In this document: positions 1 through 6,381 of the stretch, one piece after another
How the letters are laid out: each line of letters starts with the position of its first letter
Position numbering within the stretch: the stretch's first letter is position 1
Origin: CAMLDH01 sp966250375
GTDB taxonomy: Bacteria; Pseudomonadota; Gammaproteobacteria; Burkholderiales; Burkholderiaceae_D
Direction of reading: 5' to 3'
Length of the DNA: 11,078 nt
NCBI GenBank assembly: GCA_966250375.1
Contig: CBINHE010000118.1
Coordinates: forward strand, 1-11,078
Notes under the pieces: generated by a model
Seen by the model: the letters and a program-made list of their open reading frames with translations, nothing else
What the model was told of the DNA's origin: nothing
Database searches by the model: none
Translations under genes and position numbers: made by a program

Positions 1-2
1 AT

Positions 3-25
3 GGGGATTTCCCCCGGCATTTTTT
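3..25 (+). terminator. Possible small terminator of an upstream gene outside the window
   Basis: A GGGG-ATTT-CCCC hairpin (3-14) is followed by a run of six T at 20-25. The stem is only 4-5 bp and five bases separate it from the T run, so this is a weak intrinsic-terminator candidate. No gene end is visible to the left because the window begins here. Confidence 0.2.
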
Positions 26-106
26 GCAGGCGCGGGCCTCCCGTGCTGGACGCATTGGCGCTTGCAAGCCAAAATGCGCCCTGCAAGGGAGGCCCACTCC
101 TGCAAA
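23..106. repeat. Long imperfect palindrome (REP/MITE-like hairpin)
   Basis: The segment folds back on itself almost end to end. Arm 23-30 (TTTGCAGG) pairs with 99-106, and 34-42 (GGGCCTCCC) pairs perfectly with 87-95. The stretch 43-50 pairs in part with 79-86, and 51-59 (CGCATTGGC) pairs with 68-78 with a two-base bulge. The apical loop lies at about 60-67. It has no reading frame of interest and no T run after the 3' arm. Such structures are typical of dispersed extragenic palindromes, small non-autonomous elements or transcript-end hairpins. With one copy in the window I cannot choose among them. Confidence 0.6.
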
Positions 107-200
107 TTCACCGTTTCTTTTGCATGACTACTTAAGCATTGTTGGCCTGATCAGAGAACCACTTTGCGAAACGCTTTTTGAGTAAGTCTTATTAATAATA

Positions 201-206
201 AGGGAG
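201..206 (+). promoter_or_regulatory. Ribosome binding site for the P450 gene
   Basis: AGGGAG at 201-206 lies five bases before a TTG at 212 and in good register for initiation there. No ATG or GTG near the N-terminus has a comparable site, so it decides the TTG start. Upstream, 107-200 is AT-rich and non-coding. A TTGCGA (164-169) and TCTTAT (187-192) pair with 17-bp spacing is the best promoter-like match, but it matches only 4 of 6 bases in each box. Confidence 0.6.
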
Positions 207-211
207 CAAAA

Positions 212-1426
212 TTGACCGACATCTCAACACGAATTAAAGCTTGGGCCGCTAATAACACGCCCCTTGTTTTTGCAATTCTGCGGACACTCAAACCCAATTT
301 GGTATTAAAAGAATTTGCCCTGATTACCCGTTTTAGCGATGTGCAAGAGGCGCTGTCCCGCCCCGATGTGTTAGCCGTGCCTTATGCGGAAAAGATGGGC
401 ACGATCACTAATGGCGCGAATTTTTTCCTTGGCATGAATGACACCCCGACTTATACGCGGGATGTTTCCAACATGCGAATTGTGGTTCGCCGAGACGACG
501 TTAAACAGATCGTCGCACCGATGGTGGAAAAATTTGCGAATGCGATTGTGGCCAAATCCAACGGCAAGATGGAAATCGTCAGCGAGCTCACCAGCGTAGT
601 GCCTTGTTTATTTAGCGCCAGTTATCTTGGTGTGCCAGGGCCATCACAGGAAAAATTATTTGAGTGGACCAGTAGCATGTTTCACTACCTTTTTTATCCC
701 GGCAATCCAAAAGAGGTTGATGATGCCGCGATAAATAATGCCGCTAAAACACGTGCTTATCTGGATCAACTGGTGGCAATGCGAAAGCAGCAAGCAGAAT
801 CGGGAGAGGAAAAGGATGACGTAATCGGCCGGTGCCTCAAGCTTCAAAAGGCGGGCACGCCCGGAATGACTGACTTGGATATTCGTAACAACCTGATTGG
901 GATTATTATCGGCCTGGTACCTACCACGTCTAAATGTGCGGTACTCGTTCTGGACTACCTGCTCGATCACCCCGAGTTACTGGCTGGCGCACAACAAGCT
1001 GCGTTAGCGGACGATGACGAAACTTTGCGCAAGTATGTGTTAGAAACTTTGCGCCTGAACAGCTTCGGCGCAGGCGTGTTTCGCGAGGCAACAGCAGATT
1101 ACGTGATTGCAAGCGGTAGTTTCCGCTCTAAAAAAATACCTAAAGGGACCAAAATACTGGTGGCTACGCAATCCGCCATGCTGGATGGACGTGAATTGAA
1201 AAATCCAAAATCCTTCCGTTTGGACCGCCCTGACTATCAGTACATGCATTTCGGTTTTGGCATGCATACATGCTTTGGGCAATATATCAACATGGTGCAA
1301 ATCCCCCTGATTGTTAAGTCGATTCTGCGATGCAGAAATTTGCGCCGTGCCGCTGGTGATGCTGGAAAAGTTCAATACAGCCAACCTTTTCCAGTGCGTT
1401 TCAATCTGGAATTCGATGCGCCTTGA
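212..1426 (+). CDS. Cytochrome P450
   Basis: A 404-residue soluble haem-thiolate protein, full length for a bacterial P450. The haem-binding loop is at residues 347-356 (FGFGMHTCFG), making Cys354 the axial thiolate ligand. The K-helix ExxR is E278-T-L-R281. The I-helix region, about 226-243, reads IGLVPTT at 233-239: the threonines are there, but the acidic residue that usually precedes them (consensus A/G-G-x-D/E-T-T) is Pro237. This could mean altered O2 activation or a peroxide/hydroperoxide substrate; that is inference. There is no signal peptide or membrane anchor, so it acts in the cytoplasm and would need external redox partners if it is a monooxygenase. No ferredoxin or reductase gene lies nearby and the substrate is unknown. 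The start is TTG with AGGGAG upstream. Base composition looks lower in GC than the nuo and htrA genes, which may indicate transfer. Confidence 0.93.
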   Translation: MTDISTRIKAWAANNTPLVFAILRTLKPNLVLKEFALITRFSDVQEALSRPDVLAVPYAEKMGTITNGANFFLGMNDTPTYTRDVSNMRIVVRRDDVKQIVAPMVEKFANAIVAKSNGKMEIVSELTSVVPCLFSASYLGVPGPSQEKLFEWTSSMFHYLFYPGNPKEVDDAAINNAAKTRAYLDQLVAMRKQQAESGEEKDDVIGRCLKLQKAGTPGMTDLDIRNNLIGIIIGLVPTTSKCAVLVLDYLLDHPELLAGAQQAALADDDETLRKYVLETLRLNSFGAGVFREATADYVIASGSFRSKKIPKGTKILVATQSAMLDGRELKNPKSFRLDRPDYQYMHFGFGMHTCFGQYINMVQIPLIVKSILRCRNLRRAAGDAGKVQYSQPFPVRFNLEFDAP

Positions 1427-1453
1427 GCAGCCAAAACGCATGGCACTGGCTGC
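1427..1453 (+). terminator. Stem-loop directly after the P450 stop codon
   Basis: GCAGCCA (1427-1433) and TGGCTGC (1447-1453) form a perfect 7-bp stem with a 13-base loop starting on the base after the TGA. No T run follows, so it may protect the 3' end rather than terminate intrinsically. Confidence 0.35.
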
Positions 1454-1494
1454 AAGACGAGCTTCGCAACCTAAGCAAATAACCACCCTGGTTC

Positions 1495-1537
1495 GTGAGC
1501 GACTCACCTCCGCAGAGCGGCGCGGTTTCTTTTATTT
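1495..1537 (+). terminator. Possible terminator between convergent P450 and Cys-rich remnant
   Basis: Two short hairpins, GTGAG-CGA-CTCAC (1495-1507) and CCGC...GCGG (1510-1525), precede a T-rich tract, TTTCTTTTATTT (1526-1537). The stems are short but the position, downstream of the P450, suits termination. The T-rich tract overlaps the stop codon of the opposite-strand remnant. Confidence 0.35.
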
Positions 1538-1872
1538 CCATTTCGGCGGCAATGGATCGGATTTCAACGGAGCACATGCACCCTGTACGTATTCATAGCC
1601 AGGCATGGGAAATGGGTAGGTGTTCCTTTTAAAATCCCATGCCCATAGCGGAAAGCTTGACATGATCCCTCCATTGACGCCGGTGCAACTGCCCAAGCCC
1701 ACAAACGGCGTATTCTGCACACGGCACTGACAGCTCAAGGGCTTGTCCGGATTGGAGGGATTCGGGTTTTCCACGCATGGAGCGGCATCGCAGATAGCCC
1801 AAAATGAATCCCCCGTATAGCCTGTTGCCTGTTGATCGCAAGCTGTTGGCTTTTGCTCCAAAATACTGCACC
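1532..1872 (-). pseudogene. C-terminal remnant of a Cys-rich, probably exported protein
   Basis: About 113 minus-strand codons remain, ending in TAA at 1532-1534. The sequence is protein-like: eight cysteines, including CSILEQ, the pair in FWAICDAAPC, CQC and GSC, a Pro/Asn-rich linker (ENPNPSNPDKP), and an aromatic C-terminus with WAWDF and PGYEYVQGAC. Dense cysteines with aromatic and Pro residues suggest a disulfide-bonded periplasmic or secreted protein, but I do not recognise the family. The 5' portion is missing: at 1873 the frame enters the end of the IS3-family element, where it stays open to an ATG at 2011 (159 codons in all). The first ~46 codons of that ORF are IS sequence. No matching N-terminal half appears on the other side of the IS, so the upstream half was probably deleted. 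Confidence 0.6.
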
Positions 1873-1897
1873 AGAAGTGGCCTCGTTTGGTTGGACA
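1873..1897. repeat. IS3-family terminal inverted repeat, transposase-distal end
   Basis: Begins AGAAGTGGCC and shares 18 of 25 bases with the inverted copy at 3214-3238, including a GGACA at the inner side. This places the element end outside the TGGGGC at 1917, which at first looks like an IS3 tip. Confidence 0.7.
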
Positions 1898-1934
1898 CGA
1901 ATTTGACTTCGTTAAGTGGGGCTTTGCGGATGTA

Positions 1935-2001
1935 GGGTTATCCACGGCGCCGCTCGCCGCCCCATGCGCAGGGCAAGAGCGTGCGGCGCGGTGGGTAACC
2001 C
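1935..2001. repeat. Subterminal stem-loop inside the IS3 element
   Basis: The arms 1935-1953 and 1983-2001 are complementary at 17 of 19 positions (GGGTTATCCAC... against ...GTGGGTAACCC), with further short pairing inside the loop. It starts 10 bases beyond the orfB stop codon (TAG at 2012-2014, minus strand). It lacks a T run, so it may act as an mRNA 3' structure or shield the transposase from outside transcription. Confidence 0.6.
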
Positions 2002-2011
2002 GGCCTGCCAT

Positions 2012-2842
2012 CTACGCCGCCTGTTCCAGAGCGGGCAGATTGGCGAAGTAGAACGCATCCGGCATGCTGCCGTCAAGCGCGCTGTGCGGACGCCGGCTGT
2101 TGTAGAACGCCAGATAGCGCCCGATGCCACTGCGCGCCGCGCTCACCGTCTCGTAAGCGCGCAGGTACACCTCCTCGTACTTGATCGACTTCCACAACCG
2201 CTCGACGAACACGTTGTCGCGCCAGCATCCCTTGCCGTCCATGCTGATGGCAATGCCGTGGTCCTTGAGCAGTTGCGTGAATTCGAGACTGGTGAACTGG
2301 CTGCCCTGATCGGTATTAAAGATCGCGGGCCGGCCGTAGTGGTGAATCGCTTCCTGCACCGCCTCGATGCAAAAATCCGTCGTCAGCGTGTTTGACAGTC
2401 GCCATGACAGCACGCGCCGGCTGGCCCAGTCCATCACCGCGAACAAGTACACGAAGCCGCGTTTCATCGGGATGTACGTGATGTCCGCTGCGAACACGTG
2501 ATTGGGGCCCGTAATTTCCATGTTGCGCAACAGCTAGGGATAGATCGGATGCGCGGGATGACGGCGGCTGGTGTTGGGCTTCTTGTACAGCGCTTCGATG
2601 CCCATCTTCTTCATCAACGTGGCCACATGCTTGCGACCGATCTGATGACTCTCCCGCTTGAGCATGTCGCGCAGCATGCGGCCGCCGGCAAACGGATACT
2701 CCAGGTGCAGTTCATCGATCCGGCGCATCAGCGCCAAATCCGCTTCACTGGCTTCCTGCGGCTGGTAGTACGCCGTCGGGCGCGCCAGCGACAGAATCCG
2801 GCATTGCCGGGGCACCGGCAGATCCTGGGGGCGATCGATCAT
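2012..2842 (-). pseudogene. IS3-family transposase OrfB (DDE), in-frame amber stop
   Basis: This is the catalytic transposase subunit. The reading frame from ATG at 2842 encodes an N-terminal HTH_21-like region (residues 1-102, with RPTAYY and ...ALYKKPNTSRRHPAH) and then meets TAG at 2534-2536 (codon 103). The same frame continues without a shift into an intact rve-type integrase core: D120 (AADITYIPM), D178 (NTDQGSQF) and E214 (NVFVERLWKS), with the D-to-E spacing of 35 residues typical of the family, ending at TAG 2012-2014. The stop lies in HPIYP-stop-LLR, where relatives often have a Tyr, so a TAT or TAC to TAG change is the likely lesion. The ATG overlaps the orfA TGA as ATGA. Re-initiation at the ATG of 2530 would give only the catalytic domain without the N-terminal DNA-binding part. 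Confidence 0.87.
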
Positions 2843-3150
2843 TTCTTTGCGCTCAGCAATCCCGCCTTGGTGAGCGCGCCGCTTAAAAAATCATTCTCCA
2901 ATGCCAATTGTCCAATCTTGGCATGCAGCGTCTTGATGTCCGGCTCGTTATCGGCCTTGACGGCACCGGAACCGCCGTCAAACACCTCTGCGGCGCGTTC
3001 CAACAGTTGCCGCTTCCATTCGGTTACCTGGTTCGGATGCACCTCATAATGCTGCGCGATCTCGGTCAGCGTCTTATCGCCTCGTAGCGCCGCCAAAGCC
3101 ACTTTCGCCTTGAAACTGCCTGAGTGGTTCCGTCTTGTTCTCTTGGTCAT
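2839..3150 (-). CDS. IS3-family transposase OrfA
   Basis: A 103-residue protein starting MTKRTRRNHS. An N-terminal helix-turn-helix (about 17-45, TLTEIAQHYEVHPNQVTEW) binds the IS ends. A C-terminal leucine-zipper-like helix (about 70-95, IKTLHAKIGQLALENDFL) is the usual multimerisation segment. The ATG at 3150 was chosen over an upstream ATG at 3204 because AGGAG (3158-3162 on the complement) lies 7 bases before it and family members start here. The stop TGA overlaps the orfB ATG by the ATGA arrangement, placing orfB in the -1 frame, as expected for IS3 elements. OrfA is intact, but without functional OrfAB it cannot transpose the element. Alone it could act as a repressor. Confidence 0.9.
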   Translation of the reverse strand: MTKRTRRNHSGSFKAKVALAALRGDKTLTEIAQHYEVHPNQVTEWKRQLLERAAEVFDGGSGAVKADNEPDIKTLHAKIGQLALENDFLSGALTKAGLLSAKK

Positions 3151-3213
3151 GCTCTTGCTCCTGTATTCGGCCTTGCAGCCGGGATTGTGAAGCAAAGCAA
3201 CCACTTATCCTAC

Positions 3214-3238
3214 TGTCCGAATTTCCGGGGCCACTTCT
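3214..3238. repeat. IS3-family terminal inverted repeat, orfA-proximal end
   Basis: On the complement it reads AGAAGTGGCCCCGG then AAATTCGGACA, matching the other end at 18 of 25 positions. It lies 64 bp upstream of the orfA start and would hold or flank the transposase promoter. Confidence 0.7.
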
Positions 3239-3332
3239 AGTCAAACACTCCCTACAACAACCATCAAGAATTCCCGATAGTCGCGGACGGCAGGCTACCT
3301 TACATTGTGAAATCGGGTTAAAAAATCAGGCG

Positions 3333-3339
3333 AAAGGAA
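3333..3339 (+). promoter_or_regulatory. Ribosome binding site for nuoA
   Basis: AAAGGAA at 3333-3339 lies seven bases before a TTG at 3347 and 13 before the in-frame GTG at 3353, favouring the TTG. The leader 3240-3346, between the IS3 end and nuoA, contains no confident -35/-10 pair, so the native nuo promoter may have been lost with the IS-side deletion. Confidence 0.5.
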
Positions 3340-3346
3340 CGGATCG

Positions 3347-3790
3347 TTGAATGTGTCATCAATACAAGCGGTTAGCCTTTGGCCTCTGGTAGTTTATTTC
3401 TTTCTCGTCGTCGTTCTGATGGCGGGAATCATGGGGCTTTCCTACATCGCCGGGGAACGCCATACAGCGCGGGCAGCGGATGAGCCGTTCGAGTCGGGCA
3501 TTGTCCCGGTAGGCTCTGCGCGGCTGCGCCTGTCTGTCAGGTTTTACCTGATCGCCATGTTCTTCGTGATCTTCGACGTGGAAGCCCTGTTCCTTTTCGC
3601 CTGGGCCATCGCTTTACGCGAAGCAGGCTGGGCCGGCTACATCGAAGCGCTTGTCTTTATCGGTATTCTGCTCGTTGCGCTGGCCTACTTGTGGCGGCTG
3701 GGGGCATTGGACTGGGGCGGGAGAAAGCGCATTCCCCATCATGGAAAGGGATCGAACGATGCGATGGTGGTTAAGCAAGGCAAAGCCTGA
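3347..3790 (+). CDS. nuoA: NADH-quinone oxidoreductase subunit A
   Basis: A small membrane subunit of respiratory complex I, 147 residues, at the junction of the membrane and peripheral arms near the quinone channel. Three transmembrane segments are evident (about 11-35, 66-90, 97-117). The diagnostic loop PFESGIVPVGSARLRLS (47-63) and the following FFVIFDVEALFLFAW (72-86) contain the conserved D77 and E79 pair and closely resemble the E. coli protein. The C-terminus (WRLGALDW, then a basic tail) is also of the E. coli type. TTG at 3347 is preferred because of its Shine-Dalgarno; GTG at 3353 would be two residues shorter. It overlaps nuoB by 32 bp, implying translational coupling. Confidence 0.93.
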   Translation: MNVSSIQAVSLWPLVVYFFLVVVLMAGIMGLSYIAGERHTARAADEPFESGIVPVGSARLRLSVRFYLIAMFFVIFDVEALFLFAWAIALREAGWAGYIEALVFIGILLVALAYLWRLGALDWGGRKRIPHHGKGSNDAMVVKQGKA

Positions 3791-4397
3791 GGGCCCATCA
3801 GACCAAGACAGCGGCCGTATGGAAGACGCCGTGCGCCGCAGCGTGGTGCTGACACGCTTGCAGGATCTGGTCGCCTGGGGCCGCAAGAATTCCGTCTGGC
3901 CTTACAACTTCGGCCTCTCGTGCTGCTATGTCGAAATGGCCACCAGCTTCACCAGCAAGTACGATATTGCCCGCTTTGGCGCCGAGGTGATTCGCGCCAC
4001 GCCGCGCGAGGCCGATCTGATTGTGGTGTCCGGCACCGTGTTCATCAAGATGGCGCCGGTGTTGCAGCGCCTCTATGATCAGATGCTGGAACCGCGCTGG
4101 GTCATCTCGATGGGTTCCTGCGCCAATTCCGGCGGCATGTACGATGTCTACAGCGTGGTCCAGGGCGTCGATAAATTCCTTCCGGTAGACGTTTATGTGC
4201 CCGGCTGCCCGCCACGCCCCGACACCTTCCTTGAAGGTCTGAACCTGCTGCAGGATGCCATCGGCAAGGAGCAGCGCCCGCTGAGTTGGGTCATCGGCCC
4301 GCAGGGTGTGGAGAAGCCGGACCGGCCGTCGCAGCGGGACATCAAAAGAGCCGAGAGAGTGCGGGAGACCGTGCTGCGGTCCCCCGATCAGATTTGA
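3759..4397 (+). CDS. nuoB: NADH-quinone oxidoreductase subunit B (cluster N2)
   Basis: This 212-residue hydrophilic subunit carries the terminal Fe-S cluster N2, which passes electrons to quinone. All four N2 cysteines are visible: the adjacent pair C55-C56 (GLSCCYVEM), C121 (SMGSCANSGG) and C150 (VPGCPPRP). The length, N- and C-terminal extensions and ending RSPDQI match the E. coli-type enzyme rather than the shorter (~160 aa) alpha/beta-proteobacterial NuoB. The frame is open from 3651, but ATG at 3759 has GAAAGGG eight bases upstream and gives the family length, so I chose it; ATG at 3741 is the alternative. It is followed by nuoCD after 34 bp. Confidence 0.94.
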   Translation: MRWWLSKAKPEGPSDQDSGRMEDAVRRSVVLTRLQDLVAWGRKNSVWPYNFGLSCCYVEMATSFTSKYDIARFGAEVIRATPREADLIVVSGTVFIKMAPVLQRLYDQMLEPRWVISMGSCANSGGMYDVYSVVQGVDKFLPVDVYVPGCPPRPDTFLEGLNLLQDAIGKEQRPLSWVIGPQGVEKPDRPSQRDIKRAERVRETVLRSPDQI

Positions 4398-4431
4398 CCG
4401 AATGGTTGGACGACATCATCAGGTGAGTCAC

Positions 4432-6228
4432 ATGAATGAGACGCCCTCGAATGATGAAATCGCCGCAGCACCCGACATGGATATACCCTCACCGATTATC
4501 GTCCAGGAATTGCAGAACCGGCCCGGTACGGCGATAGCCGCCATCCAGGAAACCCGGGATGGCATTCCCACGCTGTGGGTCGCCAGGGATCAGGTGCGCG
4601 ACATCCTGCGTTACCTGCAGCGGGATACCGCGCAACCCTACCGCATGCTGTACGACCTCAGCGCCATCGACGAGCGTGTCCGCGCTCACCGCCAAGACCA
4701 ACCAGCCAGTGATTTCACGGTTTTCTATCACCTGCTGTCGTTCGAACGCAACGCCGATATCCGTATCAAGGTCGCGCTTGCCGCTGACGACGCGGTGATG
4801 CCCACGGTGACCGATATCTGGCCCGCCGCCAATTGGTATGAGCGTGAGTTGTGGGACATGTTCGGCATCCGCATTGAAGGCCATCCGCATCTGCGACGCA
4901 TCCTGATGCCGCCGACCTGGCAAGGCCATCCGCTGCGCAAGGACTATCCCGCCCGCGCCACCGAGATGGAAGCGTTTCGCCTGCCCGAGGACAGGGAAGA
5001 AGCCGAGCAGGAAGCGCTGCGCTTTCACCCGGAAGAATGGGGAATGCGGCGTTCGCACGACGAGTCCGACTTCATGTTCCTCAATCTGGGTCCGAACCAT
5101 CCCAGCGTGCATGGCGTGTTCCGCATCGTGCTGCAGCTCGATGGCGAAGAAATCATCGATGCCGTCCCCGATATCGGCTACCACCACCGTGCCGCAGAAA
5201 AAATGGGCGAGCGCCAGACTTGGCATACCTATATTCCCTACACCGACCGTGTCGATTATCTGGGCGGGGTAATGAACAACCTGCCGTATGTACTGGCGGT
5301 GGAAAAGCTGGCCGGTATCGAAGTGCCGGACCGGGTGAAGGTCATCCGCGTGATGATGGCCGAGTTGTTCCGCATCGCGAGCCACCTGGTGTTCTACGGC
5401 ACCTTCGCGCAAGACCTGGGAGCACTGTCGCCGGTGTTCTACATGTTTAACGACCGCGAACGGATATACGATATCGTCCAGGCCGTCTGCGGCGCTCGCA
5501 TGCATCCGAGCTGGTTCCGCATCGGCGGCGTGGCGCAGGATTTGCCCAGCGGCTGGGACCGGCTGATGCGCGATTTCCTCGACTATATGCCGCGCCGGCT
5601 CGCGGAATACGACAAGATCGCGCTGGGCAATCGCATCCTGCAGGCACGCACCCGTGGCGTGGGCAGCACCACGGTGGACGAGGCAATCGAGTGGGGCGTG
5701 ACCGGGCCCAACCTGCGCGCCTGCGGTTTCGACTGGGACCTCCGCAAGCGCAGGCCATACTCAGGCTACGAGCAGTTCGAATTCGATATCCCCACCGGCG
5801 TGCATGGCGATTGCTACGACCGCTGCGCCGTGCGCGTCGAAGAAATGCGCCAAAGCCTGCGCATCATCGAACAGTGCATGAACCATATGCCGGCCGGCCC
5901 GTACAAGGCGGATCATCCGCTCACGACGCCGCCGCGCAAGGAACGCACCCTGCACGACATCGAGACCCTGATCGCGCATTTCCTGAACGTCAGCTGGGGG
6001 CCGGTGATACCGCGTGGCGAAGCGATTGTCAGTATCGAGGCCACCAAGGGCATCAACGGTTATTACCTGATCAGCGACGGCGGCACCATGCCCTATCGGG
6101 TACGCATCCGCACGCCTTCGTTTCCGCATCTGCAAACGATTCCACTGCTCAGCCGCGGGCTGATGGTGGCCGATCTGATTGCTATCCTCGGCAGCATTGA
6201 TTTTGTGATGGCGGATGTGGATCGGTGA
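4432..6228 (+). CDS. nuoCD: NADH-quinone oxidoreductase fused subunit C/D
   Basis: A 598-residue fusion of the NuoC (30-kDa) and NuoD (49-kDa) subunits, the architecture of E. coli and relatives. The NuoC part (about 1-185) holds the signature ERELWDMFGI (137-146) and HPLRKDYP. The NuoD part (about 210-598) holds LGPNHPSVHGVFR, with H223 and H227, and DRVDYLGG with Y276, matching the quinone-site residues, then AMRAELFRI-like and MPAGP motifs. The end (…VADLIAILGSIDFVMADVDR) is complete. The start ATG at 4432 has AGGTGAG five to six bases upstream; ATG at 4402 is less likely. It would form the quinone-reduction module with NuoB. It is the last nuo gene here: no nuoE follows and an IS6 element begins 106 bp downstream. 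Confidence 0.95.
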   Translation: MNETPSNDEIAAAPDMDIPSPIIVQELQNRPGTAIAAIQETRDGIPTLWVARDQVRDILRYLQRDTAQPYRMLYDLSAIDERVRAHRQDQPASDFTVFYHLLSFERNADIRIKVALAADDAVMPTVTDIWPAANWYERELWDMFGIRIEGHPHLRRILMPPTWQGHPLRKDYPARATEMEAFRLPEDREEAEQEALRFHPEEWGMRRSHDESDFMFLNLGPNHPSVHGVFRIVLQLDGEEIIDAVPDIGYHHRAAEKMGERQTWHTYIPYTDRVDYLGGVMNNLPYVLAVEKLAGIEVPDRVKVIRVMMAELFRIASHLVFYGTFAQDLGALSPVFYMFNDRERIYDIVQAVCGARMHPSWFRIGGVAQDLPSGWDRLMRDFLDYMPRRLAEYDKIALGNRILQARTRGVGSTTVDEAIEWGVTGPNLRACGFDWDLRKRRPYSGYEQFEFDIPTGVHGDCYDRCAVRVEEMRQSLRIIEQCMNHMPAGPYKADHPLTTPPRKERTLHDIETLIAHFLNVSWGPVIPRGEAIVSIEATKGINGYYLISDGGTMPYRVRIRTPSFPHLQTIPLLSRGLMVADLIAILGSIDFVMADVDR

Positions 6229-6334
6229 CCGGTATGCAGCGGCGGAATTATTCTTGATGGGATTGAATGGCGCGTGAAACCGTATCTTGGAAGTCCAGCA
6301 AGGTGATTATCTATCACGCACTATTAGCGCGAAT
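6229..6334. other. Junction segment between nuoCD and the IS6 element
   Basis: These 106 bp hold no recognisable gene. The beginning of nuoE would be expected here but no frame gives a NuoE-like N-terminus. An ATG at 6267 opens a short frame (MARETVSWKSSKVII...) that runs into the IS6 end and stops there; it has no convincing ribosome site. The eight bases before the IS (GCGCGAAT) are not repeated after it. Confidence 0.5.
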
Positions 6335-6348
6335 GGCACTGTCAACTT
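6335..6348. repeat. IS6 terminal inverted repeat, left
   Basis: GGCACTGTCAACTT, a perfect inverted match to 7160-7173. Read outward it carries TTGACA, a -35 consensus, facing nuoCD on the minus strand, but no good -10 follows at 16-18 bp. Confidence 0.9.
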
Positions 6349-6381
6349 AATGCGTGCCTTCGTTTTTTGTAAAATTGCAGG

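Larger units (their letters stand above)
1873..3238 (-). mobile_element. IS3-family insertion sequence, orfB interrupted
   Basis: An element of about 1.37 kb with the IS3-family layout: a short HTH orfA overlapping a longer DDE orfB, read on the minus strand. Imperfect terminal inverted repeats mark the ends. AGAAGTGGCC at 1873-1882 matches the reverse complement of 3229-3238, and similarity continues inward to 18 of 25 positions. Adding one more base (C at 1872, T at 3239 on the complement) gives ends like the TAGA... type known from IS2. Flanking bases on the two sides (…TGCACC left, GTCAA… right) do not match, so no target duplication is visible. Left of the element is a broken gene; right of it is the nuo leader. 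A single amber codon in orfB probably inactivates it. The exact subgroup is not resolved. Confidence 0.85.

Noticed and set aside
23..106. Integron attC site
   Set aside because: The palindrome has the right size, but I see no R-box core (RYYYAAC or GTTRRRY) at the ends and there is no integrase or cassette gene around.
131..136. A single CTTAAG upstream of the P450 as a PmrA/QseB box
   Set aside because: There is only one hexamer; no second copy occurs at the 11-bp phase required for such a box.
1917..1935. TGGGGC... as the IS3 left tip
   Set aside because: It looked like a TG-starting terminus, but its match to the other end is poor. AGAAGTGGCC at 1873 matches the opposite end much better, moving the boundary outward by 44 bp.
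1916..2395. A 159-codon plus-strand frame across the IS3 orfB end
   Set aside because: It lies antisense to the DDE catalytic region of orfB and has no motifs of its own.
3240..3346. N-terminal half of the Cys-rich protein on the other side of the IS3 element
   Set aside because: A short minus-strand frame here contains several Cys, but it is closed by an in-frame stop near 3330, lacks a start codon and signal peptide, and no target duplication links the two flanks.
4489..5505. A 338-codon open frame on the minus strand opposite nuoCD
   Set aside because: It mirrors the high-GC coding strand of nuoCD, which has unmistakable NuoC and NuoD motifs. The antisense translation shows no domain, is rich in His/Arg/Gly shadow composition, and has no ribosome site.
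6267..6347. A small gene (MARETVSWKSS...) after nuoCD
   Set aside because: It has no clear ribosome site, ends inside the IS6 terminal repeat, and resembles no nuo gene; it is probably chance.
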